A stretch of 64,000 bases of DNA from Cypionkella sp. GTDB taxonomy: Bacteria; Pseudomonadota; Alphaproteobacteria; Rhodobacterales; Rhodobacteraceae. The notes under the pieces were generated by a model that searched no databases, was not told the origin of the DNA, and saw only the letters and a program-made list of their open reading frames with translations. A program made the position numbers and the translations under genes. Positions 50,392 to 58,615 of this stretch are shown in pieces. The first letter of the stretch is position 1. Each line of letters begins with the position of its first letter. The stretch covers positions 1-64,000 of the forward strand of contig NZ_JAQGKQ010000113.1 in assembly GCF_028290025.1 (NCBI RefSeq). The letters are read 5' to 3'.

Positions 50392-52826
50392 TGTGGATCG
50401 TGGCCGCCAAGGATGCGACGGATGTGACGCTGGTGGGCGGCAAGGCGCGTTCGCTATCACGACTGGCGGAGCTTGGATTTGCGCCACCGGATTTCTTCGT
50501 GATCCCGGCGGCGGGATTTTCGCATGGACCAGACGCGCCTATTCCCGACCCCGGACTGGAAGCGGAACTGTATCGGGCCTTGCAACGCCTCGGCCCCGGT
50601 CCCTATGCCGTGCGTTCCTCGGGACAAGCAGAGGATGGCGCGGCGCACAGCCATGCCGGGCAGTTCGATACGGTGCTGAATGTTGCGTCCAAAGATGTGA
50701 TGACCGCTGCCGCGCAGGTCTGGCGATCGGGCTTTTCCGAGACCGTCGAAACCTACCGCGCCGTCAAGTCCGGTGGCACCGCCGCAGCCCCAGCCGTGAT
50801 CGTGCAGCGAATGATTGATGCGCGTGTGGCAGGGGTCGCATTCTCCGCCGATCCGGTCAGCGGCTTGCGTGGGCGCTGCGTTATCTCGGCGATTGCGGGA
50901 CTAGGGGAGCGGCTGGTTTCGGGTGAGGAGGACGGTCAAAGCTGGGTTGTGACCGATCAAACCATCACAGGTGGCAATACCGCCCCACTGCTGACCGACA
51001 CCGAACTCCACGCAATCGCTGACCTCACTCGGCGGGTTGAGGCGGCATTTGGCGCACCGCAGGACATTGAATGGGCTATGGACTCGCAGGGTCTGCACAT
51101 TCTGCAGGCGCGCCCTATCACCACGCCGTTGCACGCGCCAGCCGCGGCCGATAACACCCTGAGCGTGTTCGACAATTCCAACATCGTTGAGAGCTATCCG
51201 GGCGTTGTCAGCCCACTGACTTACTCACTGGCGGTCTTTATCTATGCCCGCGTTTACCGCGCTTTCGTGCGGATGCTGGGGGTTTCCGACGCCACCATCG
51301 CTGCCAATGCCGCGCTGTTTGACAACATGCTGGGGCGGATTGACGGGCGGGCCTATTACAACCTTGGCAACTGGTATCGCGCGCTGGCGCTGCTGCCGGG
51401 GTTCGCGTTGAACCGCGCGTATATGGAAACCATGATGGGCGTGGACGCCCCGCTGCCGCAGGAATTGACTGCCTCGATTGGCCCGCCAGCGGTGAAGGGT
51501 TTGGCGAAACTGCGGGCGTATCTGGGTGTCACACGGGTCGGCCTCGGCCTGATCTGGGCGGCGATCCTGCTGTCGCGCACTCGCAAAAATTTCTACGCCC
51601 GCCTGAATGCTGCGTTGGGCAGCGGGCTTGACTTGGCCACCGCTGGACCGACGGCCTTGGCCCGCGAATACCGCCAGATCGAGGGCACTCTGCTCGACCA
51701 ATGGGATGCCCCGCTGATCAACGATTTCCTTTGCATGATCGCGTTTGGCGCCAGTCGGAACATGCTGTTGAAATGGTTAGGGTCGAGCGGGTTGGAGTTA
51801 CATAACGACGTAATGATCGGTCAGGGCACGATTATTTCGGCCGAACCGGCGCAGCGCATCGCGCGGATGGGGCGGATGGTTGCCGAAACTGGGACCGTAG
51901 CGGATTTGGCAGGGGTTTCGGCGCATCCGCTGATCAAGGCCGAATTTGATGCCTACATCGCCAAATTCGGCGACCGCTGTACCGAGGAGTTGAAGCTGGA
52001 AAGTATCCCGCTTTCCGATGATCCGTCGCAATTATTGGCCGCCATCGCTGCCCATGCCTCGCGCGCCGCGCCATTGCAAAAACCGACGCAAGACCCCGAC
52101 TGGGCGGCGCTATTTGCAGGCAAGCCCCTGCGCCGCATCATAGCCCGCAGCGTCATCAACTGGACCAAAGCGCGGGTGCGTGACCGCGAAAATCTGCGTT
52201 TCGAACGCACTCGGATTTTCGGCCACGCCCGCCGCGTGTTCCTGGCCCTTGGCCGCGAGTTTGCCGCGCGTGGCCTGCTGGATGCGCCGCGCGATGTGCT
52301 TTGGCTGACCACGACCGAGGTTTTGGGCGCCGTCGAAGGCTTCGGCCTGTCGCCCGATCTGCGAGGTCTGGTGGCGCTGCGTCGGGCCGAAGATAGGGCG
52401 TCGGCCACCAGACCCGACCCCGATGAACGCATCGAAATGCGCGGCCCTGCGATCTTGCAAAGCTTGGCAAAGACCACCCCGCGCATGGTGCAGTCTGGGC
52501 TGGAGCGCACCGCTACAGGTTGTTCGACCGGGCAGGTTACCGCCATTGCACGGGTTATCCGCGATCCGCGCACCGAAAGTCTGACGCCCGGCGAAATCCT
52601 CGTGGCGCGGCACACCGACCCCGGCTGGATTGCTGTATTCTCCAACGCTTCGGCGATTGTGGTGGAGCGAGGGTCGCTGCTGTCGCACTCCGCGATCGTC
52701 GCGCGGGAGTTGGGGATTCCTTGTGTCGTGGGACTTAAGGGCGCTACAGATTGGATTGTGACGGGTGAACGGCTGAGTGTCGATGGCGCAACTGGATTGG
52801 TGCGGAGGCTCGATGCAAAGCTCTGA
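50391..52826 (+). CDS. PEP synthase-related phosphotransferase (rifampin phosphotransferase-like)
   Basis: The 811-residue protein has an N-terminal PPDK-type ATP-binding domain (V-G-G-K-A-R-S-L at the start, Y-A-V-R-S-S-G-Q-A-E-D, D-I-E-W-A near residue 225), a long central region and a C-terminal phosphohistidine domain (G-S-L-L-S-H-S-A-I-V-A-R-E, His at about residue 766). The PEP/pyruvate-binding barrel of PEP synthase is missing, so the architecture is that of rifampin phosphotransferases, which pass the beta-phosphate of ATP to a hydroxyl group. It probably phosphorylates a pathway alcohol. It begins within the UbiA stop (TGATG). Confidence 0.8.
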   Translation: MWIVAAKDATDVTLVGGKARSLSRLAELGFAPPDFFVIPAAGFSHGPDAPIPDPGLEAELYRALQRLGPGPYAVRSSGQAEDGAAHSHAGQFDTVLNVASKDVMTAAAQVWRSGFSETVETYRAVKSGGTAAAPAVIVQRMIDARVAGVAFSADPVSGLRGRCVISAIAGLGERLVSGEEDGQSWVVTDQTITGGNTAPLLTDTELHAIADLTRRVEAAFGAPQDIEWAMDSQGLHILQARPITTPLHAPAAADNTLSVFDNSNIVESYPGVVSPLTYSLAVFIYARVYRAFVRMLGVSDATIAANAALFDNMLGRIDGRAYYNLGNWYRALALLPGFALNRAYMETMMGVDAPLPQELTASIGPPAVKGLAKLRAYLGVTRVGLGLIWAAILLSRTRKNFYARLNAALGSGLDLATAGPTALAREYRQIEGTLLDQWDAPLINDFLCMIAFGASRNMLLKWLGSSGLELHNDVMIGQGTIISAEPAQRIARMGRMVAETGTVADLAGVSAHPLIKAEFDAYIAKFGDRCTEELKLESIPLSDDPSQLLAAIAAHASRAAPLQKPTQDPDWAALFAGKPLRRIIARSVINWTKARVRDRENLRFERTRIFGHARRVFLALGREFAARGLLDAPRDVLWLTTTEVLGAVEGFGLSPDLRGLVALRRAEDRASATRPDPDERIEMRGPAILQSLAKTTPRMVQSGLERTATGCSTGQVTAIARVIRDPRTESLTPGEILVARHTDPGWIAVFSNASAIVVERGSLLSHSAIVARELGIPCVVGLKGATDWIVTGERLSVDGATGLVRRLDAKL

Positions 52827-53910
52827 AATCGCTGGCAAAGCCCGCTTCGATCACATCCGCTACGCCCAGTTGTGGGAGGATGCCGATGTGCTATGCGCAG
52901 CCCTGCCGCAGCAACCGGGGGCGACGCTGGTGTCGATTTGCTCGGCGGGCGACAATGCGCTGGCGATGTTGCTGCTGGACCCCGCCCGCGTCGTCGTGGT
53001 CGATCTGTCAGCGGCGCAGATCGCCTGTCTGCAGCTGCGGATCGCGGCGTTTCGTGCGTTGACGCACCCGGAGTTTCTGGAATTGTTTGGCGCGCGGCCA
53101 AGCCAGGCGCGCGCGGGTTTGCTGGACCGTGTTCTGGTCGGGTGTGATGCTGAAACGCGGGCGCTGTGGACGGCACTCAAGCCCGATGTGATCAAGCATG
53201 GTGCTGGCGGCGTCGGTAAGTTCGAGCGGTACTTCCGTGTTTTCCGCCGCTTCCTGCTGCCCTTGGTCCATTCGCGCAAAACCTTGGAAGACACATTCAT
53301 CTCCCGCTCCAAACCCAAGCGTGAGGTATTTCTGAACACCCGCTTCAACTCTTGGCGCTGGAAACTCCTGCTGAACATCTTTTTCTCGCGTTTCATGATG
53401 GGCCGGATGGGGCGGGACAAGGCGTTCTTTGACCATGTCGAGGGCAGCGTGGCGCAGCATGTCGCGCGCCGCATCCGCCATGCCGCCGTCACCTGCGACC
53501 CCGCCGAAAACCCCTATCTGCATTGGATTTTGAAAGGCGGCCATAGCGCGGCTCTGCCGATGACGTGGCGCGCGGAGCATTACGACGTGATCCGCGACAG
53601 GCTGGACAGGCTGGATATCAGGCTCGGCTCGCTGGAGGCGTTTGTTACAACCGGCGAGAAGGCAGATGGTTTCAACCTGTCAGACATCTTCGAATATATG
53701 TCGGCGGATATGTTCGCGCAGGTCTACGGCGCTGTCCTTGCCGCGTCAAACCCAGGTGCTCGGCTGGTTTACTGGAATATGATGGTTCCTCGCAGAGTGC
53801 CTGCCGCCTACCGCGACAAGGTGATCACGCGAATTGCGGATGAGGCGCGGTTGAAGTTGCTGGACAAGGCGTTCTTCTATTCCGACTTCGTGATTGAGGA
53901 AGTCGTCTAA
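52813..53910 (+). CDS. BtaA-like SAM:3-amino-3-carboxypropyltransferase (DUF3419)
   Basis: The 365-residue protein has the SAM site L-V-S-I-C-S-A-G-D-N-A-L-A and V-V-V-D-L-S-A-A-Q-I-A-C-L-Q-L, and the later L-G-S-L-E-A-F, F-N-L-S-D-I-F-E-Y-M-S and Y-W-N-M-M-V-P-R-R blocks of BtaA. BtaA moves the aminocarboxypropyl group of SAM to the hydroxyl of diacylglycerol, giving homoserine-type lipids. No BtaB methyltransferase is nearby, so betaine lipid is not the obvious product. GGAGG precedes ATG 52813, which lies 14 bases inside the previous gene. Confidence 0.82.
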   Translation: MQSSEIAGKARFDHIRYAQLWEDADVLCAALPQQPGATLVSICSAGDNALAMLLLDPARVVVVDLSAAQIACLQLRIAAFRALTHPEFLELFGARPSQARAGLLDRVLVGCDAETRALWTALKPDVIKHGAGGVGKFERYFRVFRRFLLPLVHSRKTLEDTFISRSKPKREVFLNTRFNSWRWKLLLNIFFSRFMMGRMGRDKAFFDHVEGSVAQHVARRIRHAAVTCDPAENPYLHWILKGGHSAALPMTWRAEHYDVIRDRLDRLDIRLGSLEAFVTTGEKADGFNLSDIFEYMSADMFAQVYGAVLAASNPGARLVYWNMMVPRRVPAAYRDKVITRIADEARLKLLDKAFFYSDFVIEEVV

Positions 53911-55220
53911 TGGCGATCCTACTGCAAATCCTCATCGCCATCGCTTCCGTCGCGGTCCTGCTATGCCAGATGGCACTCGTCAAATACCTCGCCAAAGCCT
54001 ACGGCCTGTCGCCAGAGGTGCAGCGCAAGTTGGTCCATATAGGCACCGGCTGCTACGCGCTGACCCTGCCGTGGCTGTTTCCCCAACGCTGGCCAGTCTA
54101 TGTGCTGATCGCCCTCACGCTAGTTGTCATGGCCGTCCTGCGGCTGCCGCGCTTTGCCAAGGGCGGCATTGGCGAGACGCTGCACGGGGTTGAGCGGCGA
54201 TCTTATGGCGACCTGCTGCTGGCGCTGGCGGTGGGCACGGTGTTCCTGCTGTCGGATGGACGGATGATCCTTTATGTGCTGCCGATTGCCATTCTGACCC
54301 TGTCCGACGCCGCCGCCGCGCTGACTGGCACGCGCTATGGCACCAAGTTTTTTCAGATCGAGGATGGTCAGAAAAGCCTCGAAGGCTCGGTGGCGTTCTT
54401 CATGGTGACGCTGATCGTGGCGATGGTCTGCCTGTTGCTGTTGTCGGATGTGCCGCGCGCCAATGTGATCTTGCTGGCGGTGATCGTCGCAGGATTTGGC
54501 ACACTGGTGGAGGCGGACAGCTGGCGCGGCTTTGACAACTTTTTTCTGCCCGCCGGGCTGATGGTATTTCTAGATGCGCGGATGGGCAGCGAGCCTGTGG
54601 CGCTGATTGCCATCATGCTGCTGTTCTGCGCGGCAATATGGCTGGCATTGTGGGTTGCGCCACGTATCAAGCTAAGCCGTCATGCCGCGCGCGTCTATGT
54701 CATCGCGACCTTCCTGCTGCTGTCCGTCACCACCTTGCCCAACACGGTGCTGCCGCTGATGGTGTTCATCACCCACGCGTGCAGTTGCCGGATCAGGCCG
54801 TGCAAGGCGGTGTATCCAGAGCTCGATTGTGTGGCAGCGCTCGCCTTGGTCAGCTTTGCGTGGCTCGCATCCGAGAAAGTCACTGGCACCAGCTCTCTGG
54901 TTTATTACGGCCTGACCACAATGGCGATGTCGGTGGGGTTTATCGCACTCGCGGTCACCGGGTTCGGCCAGATTCTGCGATGGGGCTGTCTCGCCATTTT
55001 CTCGCTGGCAATGATCTGGTTGCATCACGTGCTGATGCTGACCAATGGCGGCAGTACGCTGTGGCTTGCAATGGCGGCTGCTTTGATTGCAGCAATCCCC
55101 CCCATATTGGTGCCAGAGCAGTTTCAGATTGCGCGGTCTGCCAAGATTGCTGTGCTGGCGCTCATCGTTCCAGTTCTGGCCTGCGTGGCGATGATGGGGG
55201 TCGACAAGGGATGGCTGTGA
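53910..55220 (+). CDS. phytol/dolichol kinase-like membrane protein
   Basis: The first 200 residues match CTP-dependent polyprenol kinases: R-K-L-V-H-I-G-T-G near residue 40, D-A-A-A-A-L-T-G-T-R-Y-G and K-S-L-E-G-S-V-A-F-F around residue 135-160. The remaining 220 residues form many further hydrophobic helices, longer than normal for dolichol or phytol kinases. It shares one base with the previous stop (TAATG). Role: phosphorylating a prenyl alcohol in the membrane is likely, complementing the UbiA enzyme. The C-terminal half is unassigned. Confidence 0.75.
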   Translation: MAILLQILIAIASVAVLLCQMALVKYLAKAYGLSPEVQRKLVHIGTGCYALTLPWLFPQRWPVYVLIALTLVVMAVLRLPRFAKGGIGETLHGVERRSYGDLLLALAVGTVFLLSDGRMILYVLPIAILTLSDAAAALTGTRYGTKFFQIEDGQKSLEGSVAFFMVTLIVAMVCLLLLSDVPRANVILLAVIVAGFGTLVEADSWRGFDNFFLPAGLMVFLDARMGSEPVALIAIMLLFCAAIWLALWVAPRIKLSRHAARVYVIATFLLLSVTTLPNTVLPLMVFITHACSCRIRPCKAVYPELDCVAALALVSFAWLASEKVTGTSSLVYYGLTTMAMSVGFIALAVTGFGQILRWGCLAIFSLAMIWLHHVLMLTNGGSTLWLAMAAALIAAIPPILVPEQFQIARSAKIAVLALIVPVLACVAMMGVDKGWL

Positions 55221-56059
55221 TGGCGGAAAAGTTCGAGGTTTTCGGCGCGAAGCTAACGCTTTACCGCGATGCACCCGCGTGGGATGGACTTGCGACCTAT
55301 GCGGTGGGGCAGTTTTCGTGCCCGTCAGCCGAGGCTGGTGCGGCTTTGCTGAACCATGTCGCCGGGATGTCCCACACCGAGGGCGCGCAGGCGCTCGTCG
55401 GGCCGATGGATGGCGACACCTGGCACAGCTACCGCTTGGTTATCGAAAGCGACGGTCGCGCGCCGTTTCTGATGGAGCCTGTCGGCAAACCGCACGACAG
55501 CGCGGCTTTCACGGGCGCTGGCTTCACGCCCATCAGCGCGTATTTCTCCGCCTCCGTGCCCGCCGCTGATGTCGGCACCGGGCCACAACCCACGACCGAC
55601 GGCCTGCATATCGCCGCATGGGATGGCAGCGAACCCGAGGCGCTTTTCACCCAAGTTCACGCCCTTTCCTGTGCCGCGTTCAGCAAGAACCCGTTCTACA
55701 AACCCATCGCCCTCGCCGATTTCCTGCCGATGTATATGCCCTTCGTGCCGATGATGAAGCCTGAACTGGTGCTGTTCTGCCGTGACGATGCGGGCGCGCT
55801 GGTTGGTTTCCTGTTCGGTATCCCCAACTATGCCGAGGGGCCAAAGCCCGCGTCGGCGATTCTGAAAACCTATGCGAGCTTGAAGAAAGGCGCGGGTCAC
55901 GCCCTTAGTACGCGGTTCTATACTGCTGCGCGGGAACTCGGTTTCACCACCATCATCCACGCCCTGATGCATGAAGATAACCTCTCGGCCCTGCGCAGCA
56001 GCATGAACGGCGCACAGGTGTTTCGGCGTTACGCGCTGATGGGGCGCCGCCTTGATTAA
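55220..56059 (+). CDS. putative GNAT-family acyltransferase
   Basis: The 279-residue protein is soluble and has the order expected of a GNAT-like N-acyltransferase, with F-C-R-D-D-A-G-A-L-V-G-F-L-F-G as the central strand pair, a P-K-P-A-S-A-I-L-K-T-Y acyl-CoA region and H-E-D-N-L-S-A-L-R near the end. No tight subfamily was recognised. ATG 55220 overlaps the previous stop (TGATG); ATG 55211 is also in frame. It may acylate an amino group, for example one put in place by the BtaA-like enzyme. Confidence 0.6.
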   Translation: MAEKFEVFGAKLTLYRDAPAWDGLATYAVGQFSCPSAEAGAALLNHVAGMSHTEGAQALVGPMDGDTWHSYRLVIESDGRAPFLMEPVGKPHDSAAFTGAGFTPISAYFSASVPAADVGTGPQPTTDGLHIAAWDGSEPEALFTQVHALSCAAFSKNPFYKPIALADFLPMYMPFVPMMKPELVLFCRDDAGALVGFLFGIPNYAEGPKPASAILKTYASLKKGAGHALSTRFYTAARELGFTTIIHALMHEDNLSALRSSMNGAQVFRRYALMGRRLD

Positions 56060-57479
56060 CACATTGCTAGACGCCTTCGCCGCCTCTGTCGCTCGCAATG
56101 GCGACCGCGTGGCGTTGATCGAAGGCGATGGCACGCAGGTCAGTTTCACCGAACTCGCCGCGCGGGTGGAGCGTCTGGCACAAGCTTGGGCCGCGCAGGG
56201 GATGCGGGCGGGCGACCGTATCCTGATCGCTCTGCCGATTGGCGCAGACTTGTATGCCGCCCTCGCGGCGATCTGGACCGTTGGCGCAATCGCCGTCTTG
56301 CCCGAACCCGCGATGGGTCTGGCGGGGCTGCGGAACGCTTTGCGGACAACCGGCGTCAACGGTCTGTGCGCCAGCGGAGGCTATCGTGCGCTTAAACTGT
56401 TGCTGCCGGGTTTATGGATGCAGCCGCTTTACACCCCATCTGCACAGGGCTTGCACCCAATAGCCCACATAGCCAAACCCACCGACCTCGCGCTGATCTC
56501 CTTCACCTCCGGCACCACTGGCGCGCCCAAGGCCATCCCCCGCAGCCACGCCTTTCTGACCGCCCAACAAAACGCCGTCTCGCCCCTTCTGCACAGCGAA
56601 CTGCCCGAAGTCGATCTGGTCGCGTTCCCGGTCTTCGTCCTGATTAACCTTGCCGAAGGCCGCACCTCCCTGCTTCCCAATTGGAAAATGGGAAAGCTGG
56701 ACCGCGTCAGCCCCGAAGCCCTCGCCATCTGGATCGCAGGTCAAGGTGCCACCCGCCTGCTGCTCCCCCCGGCCCTGTGCGAAACGCTGGCCAAATCCGT
56801 GATGCCGTCCAGCGTGCATACCCTGTTCACCGGCGGCGGCCCGGTGTTCCCCGATCTGATTGCCGCGCTGAAAACCCGTGCGCCTCAGGTGCGGATCGTG
56901 TCGGTCTACGGCTCAACCGAGGCGGAGCCGATTGCCGAAATCGACAGCAGCCATATCAGTCCGGCGGACATTGCGGCGATGGCCGCTGGCAAGGGATTGC
57001 TGGCAGGTCTGCCCGTTGCGGCGGCCAAGCTGCGCATCGAAGCCGACGAAATTCTGGTCAGCGGCGCGCATGTGAACCGGGGTTATTTGGACCCGGCGCG
57101 GAATGCCGAAACCAAACTGCACGATGGCGACACGGTCTGGCATCGCACCGGTGACGCGGGCTATCTGGATGATCAAGGGCGACTGTGGCTGCTGGGGCGA
57201 CTTGGTGGCGCTGTGCAAACTGCAACCGGCCTGCATTATCCGTTTTGCGTTGAGACTGCCGCGCGGATGTGGCCGGGGCTGCAGGGCGCGGCGCTAGTGG
57301 CGATCAGCGGCAAAGCGGTGCTGGCGTTAGAAGGCGACGCGGCGATGATGGCAGAGTGGACCGACCGCGCCGCCGCGTTTGGCATCGCGGACGTGCGGCA
57401 CATCGCCCGATTACCTAAAGACCGCCGGCACCGCTCCAAGGTGGACATTGCGGCCTTACGCAAGCTGCTGAAGGGCTGA
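56052..57479 (+). CDS. AMP-binding (ANL) enzyme, OleC-like
   Basis: The 475-residue adenylate-forming enzyme has the P-loop-like F-T-S-G-T-T-G-A-P-K-A-I-P, Y-G-S-T-E-A-E-P-I-A and W-H-R-T-G-D-A-G-Y-L-D-D-Q-G-R-L-W-L-L-G-R, ending in R-R-H-R-S-K-V-D-I. The Y-G-x-T-E-A-x-P-I and W-H-R-x-G-D blocks resemble OleC-type beta-lactone synthetases more than ordinary acyl-CoA ligases. That subgrouping is from recalled patterns. It starts at TTG 56052, eight bases inside the previous gene. It may activate a beta-hydroxy acid or fatty acid. Confidence 0.75.
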   Translation: MINTLLDAFAASVARNGDRVALIEGDGTQVSFTELAARVERLAQAWAAQGMRAGDRILIALPIGADLYAALAAIWTVGAIAVLPEPAMGLAGLRNALRTTGVNGLCASGGYRALKLLLPGLWMQPLYTPSAQGLHPIAHIAKPTDLALISFTSGTTGAPKAIPRSHAFLTAQQNAVSPLLHSELPEVDLVAFPVFVLINLAEGRTSLLPNWKMGKLDRVSPEALAIWIAGQGATRLLLPPALCETLAKSVMPSSVHTLFTGGGPVFPDLIAALKTRAPQVRIVSVYGSTEAEPIAEIDSSHISPADIAAMAAGKGLLAGLPVAAAKLRIEADEILVSGAHVNRGYLDPARNAETKLHDGDTVWHRTGDAGYLDDQGRLWLLGRLGGAVQTATGLHYPFCVETAARMWPGLQGAALVAISGKAVLALEGDAAMMAEWTDRAAAFGIADVRHIARLPKDRRHRSKVDIAALRKLLKG

Positions 57480-57481
57480 CG

Positions 57482-58615
57482 ATGGCAAAACTGAAACACC
57501 GCTGGAGCCTTGGGCACAACTACATGACCGGCGTCACCTTTGGCGTCTGGCTGCGGCTGCTGGTGCAAAACCGCTTCCGCCTATCGCCCGCCTACTGGCA
57601 CCGCGTCGCCTTCATCACGCTGGCAAGCCTCGCCAATTCCGGCTTTGCTGCTTGGGAAACACTGCGCCACGGCCGTGCCATCACCGCCGTCCAGATCACC
57701 AAACCGCCGCTGTTCATCCTTGGCCACTGGCGCAGCGGCACCACGCTTTTGCACGACCTTCTGGCGCAGGACACCGTGCAGTTCCAGTTCGCCAACACCT
57801 ACCGCGTTGTAAACCCTCTGACATTCCTCACCACCGAACGCGCCGTCACCCGTCTCCTGCCCGGCTTAGTCCCCGACAAGCGACCGATGGATAACATGCC
57901 GCTGAAATTCACCTCACCGCAGGAAGATGAATTTGCACCGCTTTTGATGACCGGCCTTTCAATTTATCTGGGCGTCAGTTTTCCGCAAACCGGCGCGAAT
58001 TATGCGAAGTACCTATCGTTTCGCGGCGTTCCCCGGCCCGAAGTCGAACGCTGGAAAGCCGCCTTCCTGCGGTTCTGCAAGAAACTCTCCCTCAATGACA
58101 ACCGCGCGCTGCTGCTGAAATCGCCACCCCACACCGCCCGGATCAGGACCATTCTGGAGCTTTTCCCCGACGCCCGCTTCGTCCACATTCACCGCGATCC
58201 CTACACCGTGTTCCAGTCGCAGCGACATTTCTTCGACACCGCAGGCTGGTACACCTACCTTCAAAGCCCCGATCTTGCCGCAATCGACGAGGGCATACTG
58301 CAACGCCACGAGACGATGTATGATGCCTATTTCGAGGATATCGCGCTGATCCCAGCCGGTCATTTCACTGAGGTCCGGTTTGACGCGCTGGAGGCTGACC
58401 CGGTCGCGCAAGTCGCCGCGATTTACCAAACTCTCGGCCTCGGCGGCTTCACCGTGTTTCGACCGCAGCTTGAACGTTACGTCGCCACCCTTGCGGGCTA
58501 CAAAAAGAACAGCTTCCTGACACTGGACCCCGCAACGCGCCATCTTGTGGCCGCCCGCTGGCAACGCAGCTTCACCGTCTGGGGCTACCCCACCGAACCG
58601 CAGGACGAGCGATGA
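57482..58615 (+). CDS. sulfotransferase family protein
   Basis: The 377-residue protein has the PAPS 5'-phosphosulfate loop F-I-L-G-H-W-R-S-G-T-T-L-L (residues 78-90), the 3'-phosphate region L-F-P-D-A-R-F-V-H-I-H-R-D-P and K-S-P-P-H-T-A-R. It resembles the bacterial Sulfotransfer family seen in lipid and natural-product loci. It should sulfate a hydroxyl group. It starts two bases after the adenylating enzyme stop and overlaps the P450 start by ATGA. Confidence 0.85.
   Translation: MAKLKHRWSLGHNYMTGVTFGVWLRLLVQNRFRLSPAYWHRVAFITLASLANSGFAAWETLRHGRAITAVQITKPPLFILGHWRSGTTLLHDLLAQDTVQFQFANTYRVVNPLTFLTTERAVTRLLPGLVPDKRPMDNMPLKFTSPQEDEFAPLLMTGLSIYLGVSFPQTGANYAKYLSFRGVPRPEVERWKAAFLRFCKKLSLNDNRALLLKSPPHTARIRTILELFPDARFVHIHRDPYTVFQSQRHFFDTAGWYTYLQSPDLAAIDEGILQRHETMYDAYFEDIALIPAGHFTEVRFDALEADPVAQVAAIYQTLGLGGFTVFRPQLERYVATLAGYKKNSFLTLDPATRHLVAARWQRSFTVWGYPTEPQDER

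Noticed and set aside
54638..55219. Long open frame continuous with the GNAT gene
   Set aside because: It overlaps the kinase-like gene in another frame, and its translation is Cys- and Arg-rich shadow sequence.
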